From the IMG/VR virus record IMGVR_UViG_3300020478_000017, positions 1 to 42,519 of that record: a stretch of 42,519 nt of DNA. One strand, written 5' to 3'. This document shows positions 1 to 8,607 of the stretch, piece by piece. This DNA is from a virus. Under the pieces are notes generated by a model, which saw only the letters and a program-made list of their open reading frames with translations, was not told the origin of the DNA and made no database searches. Both the position numbers and the translations under genes were made by a program. Within the stretch, counting starts at the first letter, position 1; each line of letters opens with the position of its first letter.

Positions 1-2642
1 CCGCGGAAGAACGGGCAGCCCAGGCCGAGGAGCTTAGGGAGGAGGCGGAAGCTTCCGATGATGTTCGTAGTCACGATGAGGGGGGCGAACCGGATCCTGA
101 AGAATCGCCTGAAGAGGCCAAGAGTGATGCCGCGAAAGAAGAAGAGGAAGAGGAAAAGATCACCCTTGACCCCGCTGACTATCAATGTGTGTTATTAGAG
201 CGCATCATGAAATTAAAAGATCAGCACGAGGCCCTGTCAGGTCCTTACCAAAAGCTCATTACGGTTGATACCAATGGTGACCCTGGAGATACTTTAAGTG
301 TCATAAACCATGGCGGCCAAACGGCAGCCGTTAAAGAGATATTAAGTTTGTGCCCGGATATTCATGCGCTTCTTGTGCCTTATATAAAACTTTCTCGTGT
401 GGACTATGACGAAAATGGAAAGCCTACTGGGGAAGAGCAGCCTCTGTCGATCCCTAACTTTGTAAGCCAACAAGATGTTGAAAGCATCATGTCTGGCGAT
501 AAAGGGCGCATTCCTGGGGCTGGCATTAAGAGCTTTTCTTGGACCCTCGAAGGTGTGCAGCCTGCAGAAGTTGATAACAACATAACAGCTACCCTGGTAG
601 TGTGGTTTCAATCAGTGGGGGACTTCTTTCAGGGGGCTTCCCAAGCAGGCGATGTATACAGGACTCCTCACCCTGATGCTGGAAAGGCGAAGCCAAATTT
701 CTTGGACCTTATTATTAATTCCCCCAGCATTAGAAAAAAGAAAAAGGCCTCAAGCCCTTCATCCAAGCCCAAGAAAGATTGTAAGAATGTTAAAAGTCGT
801 CAGTATGATGGCGCCAACTTTCGGATTAAAGTTGTCGCAGGCTGGGCCACTCCGCCGAACTTAGAGAAAATTTATCCTGATCTTGCGGCGGACTCTCCGC
901 ACGACGACACCATGACTCGTGCCCAGGCCCTCCAAGAAGCCATTAAAGCAACCCGTGTTACCTTATTTTTACAACAAACGCGCCACGATATTGACTTCAA
1001 ACAAAACGGGAGTCTTCAGTTGACAGTTAATTATCAGGCCAGCCTGACCGGAATCCTAACAGCGCCCAACTCCAATATCTTCGCGCCCGGGGAGAACGAG
1101 AATACTATTGAAGCCAAGCGGAAGAAGTTAGACACCTTTAAGGCCGAAGACGCAGACCGTAAAAAGGCGGACCAGCCAGAAAAATATGAGGACGAAATCG
1201 ATGAGCTTTTAGAAGAAATAAAAGAACTCGAAGAAACAGACAAGCTCGTTAAATATCGCAAACTTTTAGCCAAGCTATACGAGGCAGATAAAGTTTATCA
1301 TATAGAAGTTCCAGTTTCAGAGCTTTTAGCGGCTAAAAAACAATCTAAGTTATCAGAAGAAGAGCGCCTAGAACTTGCGAGAGAAAAGCTTGGGACAGAA
1401 GTCGTTGTCAATAAGACATCTGAGTATGAATCGAAGATGCTGGACGAAATTAAAAAAGAAAAAGCCGGCAAAGCTGACGACAAACAAACCAAAAGAGACG
1501 AAAAGAAGGCGAAAAAAGGAAAAGATGATTTGATCCCAATCAACTTTATGTATCTGGGCGACATGATTGATAACATCTTGCTTCAGATAGATGAAAACAA
1601 CGGTGGAGAGCCTCTTGATTTCGCTTTCTTTTTATCTGAAACGCAGTTTGTTGATGCTCAGTTTGCGGCCACGATGCAAAAGCTTGATAAGTGGGCCCAG
1701 TGTGGTGACTTGCGCGATGCCTTTTATCAACAAAAGATAGCCGCCGCGGGGGACCTACCCGATGCCTCCCAGCTATATAAAAACATTAATATAGGGGATA
1801 TACCGATCTCCCTTCGATCCTTTCAGAACTGGTACGTCAAGAACGTAATTGACAAAGATCGCGATAGTTATTATTTGCTCCATTTTATTAAAGACCTAAC
1901 ATCTCAGCTTATTACAAACGCTCTCCGCGGGAATTGTTTCGGAAAGAATCTTCGGCTCTTCCAGCGCTTTGATGTTCAGCCAATGTCGTTTAATAAAAAA
2001 GGACAAGCCCCAGCTCTTGCTGCATCTAAGGGATGTATTGGAGTTAATAGTCTTGCCCTGGCCAACGCAGCCCTGACAGATGAAACCGCCCTGGCTGATG
2101 TAGGAATGGGACTAATTTTAGTTTCAACTGACACCAACCCCAGCAACTTACGAGGCGATTTTGATGATGATCTTGAGCGGGGGATATATCACCACTACCT
2201 TGGTTCTGCGTGCAGTCTGGTAAAGGCGATTAACTTTAAGCGCGAAGACATGCCGTATTTACGAGAGTCAAAAATCCAGAAGACCGGCGCGCTGGGCCCC
2301 GAACAGTTGCGGGAGCTTTACTCAGTTTCGATTCAGATGGTAGGCAACAACTTATATAAGAATGGTACCTATATTTATGTTAGTCCTCTTCTGATGAATA
2401 CTTCTCAAGAGCAATTAAACTATTTGGGGCTTCATGGGTATTATTTGGTGACAGGCGTTAAATCAGAGGTGACCGAAAAAAGCTTTGGCACATCTATAAC
2501 AGCCCTCCAGGAAGGTATTGAATTTCACCACGGTGCAGCACCCCCCACACCGACTGCTGCCTCTGATGATCCACAGGCTTCCGAGGCCGCATGTAGCCCG
2601 TCTGAGTTGGGGCCTTCCCCTAGTAGTAACCCGAGTTCATAA
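1..2642 (+). CDS. Large virion structural protein, 5' end outside window
   Basis: The reading frame is open from base 3 to the stop at 2642 with no in-frame stop. The GTG at 189 is therefore an internal codon, and the true start lies before the window. About 879 residues are visible. The first 60 are strongly acidic, a Lys/Glu-rich coiled-coil-like stretch follows near visible residues 350-500, and the C-terminal 40 residues are Pro/Ser-rich. The middle and C-terminal part is a globular region. I do not recognise a named family. Size, composition and the downstream gene, which carries the putative late element, suggest a tail or baseplate component. That function is inferred from context only. 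Confidence 0.6.
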   Translation, partial: AEERAAQAEELREEAEASDDVRSHDEGGEPDPEESPEEAKSDAAKEEEEEEKITLDPADYQCVLLERIMKLKDQHEALSGPYQKLITVDTNGDPGDTLSVINHGGQTAAVKEILSLCPDIHALLVPYIKLSRVDYDENGKPTGEEQPLSIPNFVSQQDVESIMSGDKGRIPGAGIKSFSWTLEGVQPAEVDNNITATLVVWFQSVGDFFQGASQAGDVYRTPHPDAGKAKPNFLDLIINSPSIRKKKKASSPSSKPKKDCKNVKSRQYDGANFRIKVVAGWATPPNLEKIYPDLAADSPHDDTMTRAQALQEAIKATRVTLFLQQTRHDIDFKQNGSLQLTVNYQASLTGILTAPNSNIFAPGENENTIEAKRKKLDTFKAEDADRKKADQPEKYEDEIDELLEEIKELEETDKLVKYRKLLAKLYEADKVYHIEVPVSELLAAKKQSKLSEEERLELAREKLGTEVVVNKTSEYESKMLDEIKKEKAGKADDKQTKRDEKKAKKGKDDLIPINFMYLGDMIDNILLQIDENNGGEPLDFAFFLSETQFVDAQFAATMQKLDKWAQCGDLRDAFYQQKIAAAGDLPDASQLYKNINIGDIPISLRSFQNWYVKNVIDKDRDSYYLLHFIKDLTSQLITNALRGNCFGKNLRLFQRFDVQPMSFNKKGQAPALAASKGCIGVNSLALANAALTDETALADVGMGLILVSTDTNPSNLRGDFDDDLERGIYHHYLGSACSLVKAINFKREDMPYLRESKIQKTGALGPEQLRELYSVSIQMVGNNLYKNGTYIYVSPLLMNTSQEQLNYLGLHGYYLVTGVKSEVTEKSFGTSITALQEGIEFHHGAAPPTPTAASDDPQASEAACSPSELGPSPSSNPSS

Positions 2643-2653
2643 AAAAGTACAGA

Positions 2654-2665
2654 GACTATTTAAAA
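2654..2665 (+). promoter_or_regulatory. Candidate late promoter element ACTATTTA
   Basis: ACTATTTA at 2655-2662 ends 4 bases before the ATG at 2667, and no Shine-Dalgarno lies between. The same octamer precedes most virion-type genes here (9879, 16840, 17331, 25269, 37784, 39889). It is read as a -10-like late element. If so, the transcript would begin at or next to the start codon. Confidence 0.4.
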
Positions 2666-2666
2666 C

Positions 2667-3968
2667 ATGACCGCCCCTCCTATTAAATTTACACCCTCGG
2701 ATTTAACCAATCCTCAGGGCAAGAATGGTTTGTCGTCTTTGGCCTTATATTATCAAAGACTTCTTTACAAAGAAAAAATATACCCTACTGGTGTTGTTGC
2801 TCCCCTTGATACTTGGTACGATAAGCAATATTATGGAAAAATTGATAGACTTCAAAACACCATTAGTCTTAAGCAGAATCGTTTGAAGGTTCCTCGCTAT
2901 GCCGCCAAGCCAGATATTTATTTATTGGACTTTGTTGCGGACGCATTCGATGCGTTCAGTGCTCATATGGCGGATGCTAACGTAATAGGGATTGCTAACC
3001 CAGCGGGCAACAAAAAAATGATAAAGGTCGCCGCAAAGCGTGGCTATAATAGTTCATTAGACCACTATAAGAAGTACTTGAATCTCGTGTATAAATCTTT
3101 TATTGAAGTCTATCCGCGCTTCAGCAGCAAAATAAGAGACTTCCGAAGCTTCACAGAGTTATTTGTGGAATATTTGCTAGAGGTTGCCCCGGCGATCCCT
3201 GTCACTCTCACCAACTATACGCTTTCGAGTGCCATAGATATTTTTAGTTCTGGGCTCTGTGTGTCTATAGACCAGGGTCAATTCGATGTTGATGAGTGGA
3301 AGTATGAAAAATACCTTACGGATCCTAACTTTGTATTTTATGTACGATGTGCGAAAAAATATGGCTTTACGGTTAATAAAAATATTCCGTGGCTTTTAAC
3401 AGCGGATCTTTTTACAGATGCAATCATGAAATATGTAGTGGAGTATGAAACAGAAGTCGGCGCCACTGTTGATGAGGATAATTTTTTTGGTCACTATTAT
3501 GAATATGCTCATATGATGGACGTGCCTTTGTTGAAAACATTTTTAGTTAATTCTTATAATCAATATATTACTCTTAATCCGTTTTATGAGGAGCGCATCT
3601 ATAGACCAGGATGCGACAAGTTCCAGCTGTCTAACCGCGAACGACCGCCTACCTCTTATGTTGAAGACATTTTAACGGACAAGTATCTGGCAAACTTGTA
3701 TCTTAACTTGCGCAGCGTCGAAGCAGCAGAGCCCCTTGCGTTTACAACGAAGCTTCGAAGTGATTTGGGCGCCATTCATGAGCTACGGCCAAATCAGAAC
3801 TTGACAGGTCTGGAAAATATAGTAGAATATATTAATCTCATCTATCGTGACTACATTTATGGGATTGATTATCCGCTGATTAATGAAAATGTATTTAAAA
3901 ACCTTGACAATCAGATCAGACAGGGTAAAATAAGTACAGCTGGGTCGATTACGCAACAGCTTTACTAG
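2667..3968 (+). CDS. Putative virion structural protein
   Basis: This encodes 433 residues rich in Tyr, Phe and Asn, with no signal peptide or membrane segment, typical of a folded tail or baseplate subunit. I see no recognisable catalytic motif. It starts with ATG 24 bases after the upstream structural gene, directly after a candidate late element. The next gene starts 9 bases downstream. Assignment to the virion rests on neighbourhood and the shared late element. The family was not recognised. Confidence 0.55.
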   Translation: MTAPPIKFTPSDLTNPQGKNGLSSLALYYQRLLYKEKIYPTGVVAPLDTWYDKQYYGKIDRLQNTISLKQNRLKVPRYAAKPDIYLLDFVADAFDAFSAHMADANVIGIANPAGNKKMIKVAAKRGYNSSLDHYKKYLNLVYKSFIEVYPRFSSKIRDFRSFTELFVEYLLEVAPAIPVTLTNYTLSSAIDIFSSGLCVSIDQGQFDVDEWKYEKYLTDPNFVFYVRCAKKYGFTVNKNIPWLLTADLFTDAIMKYVVEYETEVGATVDEDNFFGHYYEYAHMMDVPLLKTFLVNSYNQYITLNPFYEERIYRPGCDKFQLSNRERPPTSYVEDILTDKYLANLYLNLRSVEAAEPLAFTTKLRSDLGAIHELRPNQNLTGLENIVEYINLIYRDYIYGIDYPLINENVFKNLDNQIRQGKISTAGSITQQLY

Positions 3969-3977
3969 GGGATTTAG

Positions 3978-5165
3978 TTGCTTTTTCAGGTTTTAGACGC
4001 CAACACAGATTGTGCGGGTTATTACGCTAATAATTTTATTAAGGCCGGAAGTCTCCCGCCCCTCACCGGCGAGACGTGGGACTATACGCCTCACCTACAA
4101 GGAGCATCATATGAGATTGCTCGGATTTACACGCACGGAGCGTCCTTGACAGACGTTTGTCCGGAAGAGATGAAGCAGGAGTGGGATGAGATTAAAAACA
4201 GGCTGAGAGCGTGCCTGAAAGCCTTCAAAACGTCGAACCTGTCCTTGGAAGAAAACTGCTTGTATGACGCAGTCCCCGAATATTTCTTATTTCAATACCT
4301 GGACGCCAAAAATCGGATAACACAGCATGTTTTTGACACCCATGAGCGCCCAGCCAACTATGATCTCATGTACAACGTAGTCGAAATGCTATCAGACATC
4401 CGGTCGCAGCACTTGAGCATAGACGTGGGCGCCATTAGTCACTTATTGAGTTCGGTGAAGGGGCAAAATTTTCATCGTACACTCCGTACAGTAAAACATC
4501 GTTGTGATTATAACCCATGGGGCACCATTACTGGGCGGCTAGCCGCTTACCCTAGTAGTTTTCCAATTTTGACAATGAGCAAGGAGTTTCGTCCTTGTGT
4601 ACAGCCCCGCAATGACTGGTTGCTTGAGCTTGATTTTAATGCAGCCGAACTCCGAACGCTTCTGGCGTTAGCCGGAGTGGACCAGCCCCTGAACGACATT
4701 CATGATTGGAATGTGAAGAACGTTTTCGATGGCACTCTTAGCCGAGAAGAAGCCAAAGTCAAAACTTTTGCATGGCTCTATTCTAGTAAGGAAAACAAGG
4801 ACTTAGAGCGCCTATATAACAAGGACTTGGTGCGAAATAAGTACTGGGATGGCTTTAAAATCCGGACAGATTATGGTAGAATAATAGAGAACGTAGACGA
4901 GCATCGTGCTCTTAATTATATCGTTCAGAGCACCACAATTGATATGGTGCACGAGCAGGCTTATAAAGTCTACGAGCTTTTGAAGGGGAGAAAAAGCCAC
5001 ATCGCATTTCTTATTCACGACGCTGTGTATATCGACCTCGCGGAAGAGGATCGCTACGAAATATTAAATTTGCTTGACACCTTCAGGAAAACGCGTTATG
5101 ATATGTTTAAGGTTAATGTCTCCGCTGGAAGGAACCTCGGAGAAATGAAGGAATTAAAATTATGA
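3978..5165 (+). CDS. Small family A DNA polymerase
   Basis: The 395 residues hold a compact DNA polymerase I-type polymerase domain. A TGRL motif is at 185-188. Motif A has the catalytic Asp at 219 in LDFNAAELR. Motif B fits R-x3-K-x3-F-x3-Y at 256-268, followed by Ser rather than the usual Gly. Motif C is HDAVYIDL at 347, keeping the Asp but replacing the usual HDE Glu by Ala. No 3'-5' or 5'-3' exonuclease domain is present, so it is much shorter than PolA or T7 polymerase. The start is TTG: an in-frame TAG immediately precedes it. It sits between virion genes and the metabolic block, separate from the DnaE gene at 19311. Catalytic activity is likely but unproven. Confidence 0.85.
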   Translation: MLFQVLDANTDCAGYYANNFIKAGSLPPLTGETWDYTPHLQGASYEIARIYTHGASLTDVCPEEMKQEWDEIKNRLRACLKAFKTSNLSLEENCLYDAVPEYFLFQYLDAKNRITQHVFDTHERPANYDLMYNVVEMLSDIRSQHLSIDVGAISHLLSSVKGQNFHRTLRTVKHRCDYNPWGTITGRLAAYPSSFPILTMSKEFRPCVQPRNDWLLELDFNAAELRTLLALAGVDQPLNDIHDWNVKNVFDGTLSREEAKVKTFAWLYSSKENKDLERLYNKDLVRNKYWDGFKIRTDYGRIIENVDEHRALNYIVQSTTIDMVHEQAYKVYELLKGRKSHIAFLIHDAVYIDLAEEDRYEILNLLDTFRKTRYDMFKVNVSAGRNLGEMKELKL

Positions 5166-5374
5166 GAGATAATGTAATCGAGATCAGCCCTCCAAGACAC
5201 AGTCATTTTGTTAATGGCGTACGAAAAGTCGACGGTGTCGCAGGATTTATGAGGCTACAACTTATTGAGATATTTGAAGAGTGTGCTGAGAAATGTGGGT
5301 GCGATTATACCGAACTCACGGTGGCGGATATTTTTGAATGTTTGGTTGACCAGGAAGAAGAGTTTCAAGGATGA
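5162..5374 (+). CDS. Small hypothetical protein
   Basis: This 70-residue protein starts on an ATGA overlap with the polymerase stop and itself overlaps the next gene start by 4 bases, so it is translationally coupled on both sides. It contains two Cys residues in an ECAEKCGC stretch and a mostly helical acidic C-terminus. No family is recognised. The tight coupling to the polymerase and the MazG-like gene supports it being a real gene. Confidence 0.6.
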   Translation: MRDNVIEISPPRHSHFVNGVRKVDGVAGFMRLQLIEIFEECAEKCGCDYTELTVADIFECLVDQEEEFQG

Positions 5375-5691
5375 AAAAGAAGAAGCTATATCACAAGCTT
5401 GTGCGCGATCGAGTTCCAGAGATCATCACGGACGCCGGCAAAGACTTCGGCGTAAAACAGCTTCGAGGTGAGGACCTCACGCGTTTTGCACTGAAGAAGC
5501 TACGCGAAGAGGTACAGGAATTTGTTGAAAATCCCTGTGTCGAAGAGGCGGCAGATATCCGTGAAGTCCTGGACTTTTTGTGTACACGACTTGCTTTGGG
5601 GGAGTCTGCCATTAGGGCGGCTCAGATATCTAAGCGAGTGACCCGCGGAAGCTTTAACATGGGGTATCTATTGGAGTGGGTTGAAGAATGA
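5371..5691 (+). CDS. MazG-like phosphoribosyl-ATP pyrophosphohydrolase-type enzyme
   Basis: The 106-residue protein opens with the family signature KLYHKLVRDRVPEII. It has the metal-binding helix pattern KLREEVQEF followed by EEAADIREVLDFL, i.e. the EExxE and ExxD acidic pairs of all-alpha NTP pyrophosphatases. Members hydrolyse nucleoside triphosphates to monophosphates, and phage copies are usually taken as house-cleaning or nucleotide-pool enzymes. The usual C-terminal KxxxRGxF segment is present as RVTRGSF. The gene overlaps both neighbours by 4 bases. Substrate cannot be told from sequence. Confidence 0.8.
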   Translation: MKKKKLYHKLVRDRVPEIITDAGKDFGVKQLRGEDLTRFALKKLREEVQEFVENPCVEEAADIREVLDFLCTRLALGESAIRAAQISKRVTRGSFNMGYLLEWVEE

Positions 5692-6545
5692 TAGTGGTGG
5701 GTCTCGGCAAAGCAGGCGCCGCAGTTGCGAAGGGGTTTTCTAAGTTCCCTCAATATGAGACGTATGCGATTGATACGGTTAAAGAGGCCGACATCACCAT
5801 CAAGAAAAGGAAAAACCACGAAGACTATGACGCGCACTTTCCTAACCTTAAACGCAAGCTTAAGTTTTCTAACGAAGAGGTGTACGTGGTCTTAGCAGGA
5901 AGCGGCCAAATATCTGGGGGGATTCTCCGGCTCCTCCAGCAAATTCAAAACAATAGAATTACTGTAGTTTATATACAGCCTGATTTAGAGTTGGCCAGCG
6001 AGGTTCAACAGACTCAAGAGAAGATTGTTCGAAATGTGTTGCAAGAGTATGCACGGTCTGGTTTGTTGGAGGCTATATGGTTGATTGATAATGCATCGCT
6101 GGAGCGCAGCATCGGGGAAATTTCTATTATCGGATACTATGAGACCCTCAACCAGGCGATCGTGAATACCATTCATATGTTAAATGTGTTCAGGAATACA
6201 GAGCCTGTGATTGGCAGCTTTGTAGAGCCGTCGCCTTTAAGTCGAATTGCTACGGTAGGCATCGTAGACCTTGATGACAACGACGCCCGAGAAAAATGGT
6301 TTTATAGCTTGACAATGCCTCGGGAAGTGGTATACTATTATGGTATCAACGAAGAAGACCTAAAGAACGACGGGACACTCTTCAGAAAGATTAATGATTT
6401 CGTGAAATCAAAAATAGAAGAAAACATTAATGTTTCATACGGAGTGTTCAAGACCACATATGAACAAAAATATTGTTATTGCATGAAATATTCATCTGTG
6501 GTACAATCGTATACAGATTTACTAGACGATCAGGATATTAGCTGA
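5688..6545 (+). CDS. Tubulin/FtsZ-like protein (putative)
   Basis: The 285-residue protein begins at once with a beta strand and glycine loop, GLGKAGAAV at residues 5-13, then YAIDT near 26-30, resembling FtsZ loops T1 and T2. At 65-80 a strand VYVVLAG runs into GSGQISGG, placed like the tubulin GGGTGSG phosphate loop. It is followed by a helix, another strand (ITVVYIQP), a long helix, a second strand (IWLIDN) and an ...EISIIGYYETLNQAIVNTI helix, as in FtsZ/TubZ. The signature is not canonical, so GTP binding and polymerisation are inferred. Phage tubulins (PhuZ, TubZ) position or segregate DNA. The gene overlaps the MazG-like gene and is followed by the SSB gene. It could instead be another Rossmann-type protein. 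Confidence 0.5.
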   Translation: MIVVGLGKAGAAVAKGFSKFPQYETYAIDTVKEADITIKKRKNHEDYDAHFPNLKRKLKFSNEEVYVVLAGSGQISGGILRLLQQIQNNRITVVYIQPDLELASEVQQTQEKIVRNVLQEYARSGLLEAIWLIDNASLERSIGEISIIGYYETLNQAIVNTIHMLNVFRNTEPVIGSFVEPSPLSRIATVGIVDLDDNDAREKWFYSLTMPREVVYYYGINEEDLKNDGTLFRKINDFVKSKIEENINVSYGVFKTTYEQKYCYCMKYSSVVQSYTDLLDDQDIS

Positions 6546-6575
6546 TCGTACTTTAGCCCAAGAAAGGAAATAAAA

Positions 6576-7349
6576 ATGGGTATCAATTTAGAGAAGATGA
6601 GAGAAAAGCTCTCGTCACTACGTGGAGACGGAAACTCCTCAAATGACACTTTCTGGCGTCCGGAAGATGGCGACCAGGATATTCGGATCGTTCCCACCGC
6701 TGACGGGGACCCCTTCAAGGAGATGTGGTTTCACTACAATGTCGAGAAGGGTGGCTTCTTGTGTCCTAAGCGCAACTACGGTGACGAGTGTCCCGTGTGT
6801 GAGTTCGCCTCACAGCTTTGGCGTGAGGGCGTCGACAATAACGACGAACACAGTAAGAAGACCGCAAAGTCTCTTTTTGTGCGCCAACGTTTCTTCAGCC
6901 CCGTGATGGTTCGGGGAGAAGAAGAGAAGGGCGTGCGTGTATGGGGTTACGGCAAGACTGCCTATGAGAACCTGCTCACTCTCGTGCTCAATCCAGAGTA
7001 TGGTGACATCACCGACACCGAGACTGGCACGGATCTCACTATGACCTACGGGAAGCCGCCAGGGGCTTCCTTCCCCCAGACGAAGCTGGTGCCTCGTCGC
7101 CGGTCCTCCCCGCTCTGCGAGGACTTGACCCCCGACAAGTGTGCTGAGCTTCTCGATAGCATTCCGGAATTCTCCGGTCTATTCGAGCGAAAGACGACTG
7201 CTGATGTGCAGACGATTCTGGATACGTTTGTTAATGCTCAGGTCGATGACCCTGAGACTGTTAGCAGCGAGACTACGAAGTATGGCAACAAGACGGACGG
7301 CGAAGCTAACGCTGTCGATGCCGCTTTCGCAGAGCTTGGCGCTCTCTAA
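6576..7349 (+). CDS. T4 gp32-like single-stranded DNA-binding protein
   Basis: The 257-residue protein has the gp32 layout. A basic N-terminus of about 20 residues probably serves cooperativity. An OB-fold core holds a zinc site with ligand pattern H-x9-C-x8-C-x2-C around residues 53-75 (FHYNVEKGGFLC then ECPVCEF). The C-terminal tail is acidic and low in complexity. It would coat single-stranded DNA and recruit the recombinase and helicase encoded nearby. A clear Shine-Dalgarno (AAGGAA) precedes ATG 6576. Its G+C-rich, highly biased codons differ from the AT-richer upstream gene, consistent with strong expression. Confidence 0.88.
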   Translation: MGINLEKMREKLSSLRGDGNSSNDTFWRPEDGDQDIRIVPTADGDPFKEMWFHYNVEKGGFLCPKRNYGDECPVCEFASQLWREGVDNNDEHSKKTAKSLFVRQRFFSPVMVRGEEEKGVRVWGYGKTAYENLLTLVLNPEYGDITDTETGTDLTMTYGKPPGASFPQTKLVPRRRSSPLCEDLTPDKCAELLDSIPEFSGLFERKTTADVQTILDTFVNAQVDDPETVSSETTKYGNKTDGEANAVDAAFAELGAL

Positions 7350-7360
7350 TATCCCCCCCA

Positions 7361-7390
7361 CAGGGAGGCACAGGGTTATCAGGTGCCTCA
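7361..7390 (+). repeat. Intergenic hairpin, copy A
   Basis: GAGGCAC (7365-7371) pairs perfectly with GTGCCTC (7383-7389). It lies between the SSB and histone-like genes. A near-identical element is at 7613-7641. No U tract follows, so it is not a standard terminator. It may be an RNA-processing or mRNA-end stabilising hairpin. Confidence 0.6.
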
Positions 7391-7407
7391 CATAGAAAGG
7401 AAGAGTT

Positions 7408-7599
7408 ATGACTACTGATGAAACTAATCTGCTTGAAGAGATGATTGCGCTGCTTGAAGAGACTCGTGATGATCACGATAAGTTCTTTGATCGGGGTAAT
7501 AATGCAGCCGGAACGCGTGTGCGCAAGGCGATGCAGGAAGTTAAGACGCTGGCTCAAGAGCTACGCGTTGAGGTTCAAGAGACTAAGAACGCAGGTTAA
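7408..7599 (+). CDS. Histone H1-like Hc1-family protein
   Basis: This 63-residue, mainly helical protein carries the Hc1-family core: FFDRGNNAAGTRVRKAM followed by EVKTLAQELRVEVQETKN. The family is named after the chlamydial nucleoid protein, and short relatives occur in many bacteria and phages. Here the N-terminal half is acidic and the Lys/Ala-rich tail of true Hc1 is absent, so direct DNA compaction is uncertain. It follows the SSB gene, has an AGGAAGAG ribosome site, and is bracketed by two copies of the same hairpin. That suggests independent mRNA units with high expression. Confidence 0.7.
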   Translation: MTTDETNLLEEMIALLEETRDDHDKFFDRGNNAAGTRVRKAMQEVKTLAQELRVEVQETKNAG

Positions 7600-7612
7600 G
7601 CTCTGCCAGCCG

Positions 7613-7641
7613 CAGGGAGGCATGGGGATACAGATGCCTCA
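7613..7641 (+). repeat. Intergenic hairpin, copy B
   Basis: GAGGCAT (7617-7623) pairs perfectly with ATGCCTC (7634-7640), and AATTTTT follows. The stem sequence varies in a compensating way relative to copy A (C/G to T/A at the inner pair), which supports a conserved RNA structure. With the T run it could be a weak terminator. Confidence 0.6.
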
Positions 7642-7668
7642 ATTTTTCACAACGAAAGGGAGTTTAAA

Positions 7669-7842
7669 ATGAGTGAAGAAGAAGAGAAGATTTTGAAAGA
7701 AATCGCGCGTACGTTCGACGATAGCAATATTGATTACGGGCATCCCATCTGGGCGCGCGCAACCAATGAGGGATTCCACGAGGAACTGAGTGATTTCGCA
7801 GCCTCGTGTATGGTGCGACGTTCATCTACGGGAGAGAACTAA
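7669..7842 (+). CDS. Small hypothetical protein (57 aa)
   Basis: A 58-codon frame starts at ATG 7669 with AAAGGGAG nine bases upstream and ends 2 bases before the next start. The product is acidic at the N-terminus (MSEEEEKI) and has a GHPIWAR segment and a final MVRRSS. It fills the gap between hairpin B and the next gene, so it is probably real. No family is recognised. Confidence 0.6.
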   Translation: MSEEEEKILKEIARTFDDSNIDYGHPIWARATNEGFHEELSDFAASCMVRRSSTGEN

Positions 7843-7844
7843 AA

Positions 7845-8372
7845 ATGAGCAAGATTGTAGATACTCTACGTGAATTAAGCGTAGATTCGGATGATTATGT
7901 GACCCTTAGTTATAGCGAGGGTGCTGACGTGTGGCACATTAACGAGAGTCATGTACAAGAGACTGTCGCAGAGACCTCCACTGTCGAGTTTCTCGCGGGG
8001 CTCTTGGCATCTGGGGTTCCCGTTTATTCAGAGTGGGGTACCCCCTCAGAGGGCACCGACCTCTTGAATGAAATGCGCGGCAACGGCGCTCTGGATGATT
8101 ATGATCGTGAGGGCTGGTTTGAAGAGTACCTTAGTGAGGTGCTTGCGACTACCATTTACGATAATGAATATTCAGTGGAATATTCTACGCAGCAGTATGA
8201 CTATAAGCGAGGCCGCTGCGAGATTTCTACCACTGTTCGGGTGCGTGTGGGCGATCTATACGATCTGGAAACGAACCCCAGGCCGCTTTCTTTTGTTACC
8301 CCGGACTCGTTGGTAAATGGGTTTGAGGTTTCAGTGGAAACCCCCAAGGGAACACTAGCGCTCAATACATGA
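7845..8372 (+). CDS. Hypothetical acidic protein
   Basis: The 175-residue protein is taken from ATG 7845, which has a GGGAGAG ribosome site. An in-frame GTG at 7806 lies inside the previous gene and is not needed. The protein is acidic and predicted mixed alpha/beta, and has a C-terminal antiparallel-strand-like half (EISTTVRVRVGDLYDL). The stop overlaps the Smr gene start. No family is recognised. Confidence 0.6.
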   Translation: MSKIVDTLRELSVDSDDYVTLSYSEGADVWHINESHVQETVAETSTVEFLAGLLASGVPVYSEWGTPSEGTDLLNEMRGNGALDDYDREGWFEEYLSEVLATTIYDNEYSVEYSTQQYDYKRGRCEISTTVRVRVGDLYDLETNPRPLSFVTPDSLVNGFEVSVETPKGTLALNT

Positions 8373-8593
8373 AAACATTGGATTTGCATGGTATGCGCCA
8401 CGAGGGGGTAGCTCAAAAAATACACAGCTTTGTGTACAACAACGAGCTACCCCTTCGTATCATTACTGGCAAGTCGGAGACCATGAAGAAAATCGTGGTT
8501 GACACTGTAGGGGAACTAGGGTATCATACCCATTATGAGCGATTAATCAACGAAGGTTGTTTAATTGTTACAGAGCAAGAATTGGTAATCTAG
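8369..8593 (+). CDS. Smr-domain protein
   Basis: The 74-residue protein is a stand-alone Smr (small MutS-related) domain. It has the opening LDLHGMRHEG motif, a central IITGKS motif in place of the usual TGxG, and a C-terminal strand. Smr domains are nucleases or nucleic-acid binders found in MutS2 and in translation-quality endonucleases. The His of LDLHG is the residue usually linked to activity. It overlaps the preceding gene by 4 bases. A substrate (branched DNA or mRNA) cannot be chosen from sequence. Confidence 0.8.
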   Translation: MKTLDLHGMRHEGVAQKIHSFVYNNELPLRIITGKSETMKKIVVDTVGELGYHTHYERLINEGCLIVTEQELVI

Positions 8594-8607
8594 AAAGGAT
8601 TGGACAA

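Noticed and set aside
189-2642. GTG 189 as the start of the first gene
   Set aside because: The frame is open to base 3 with coding-like acidic sequence, and no ribosome site precedes GTG 189.
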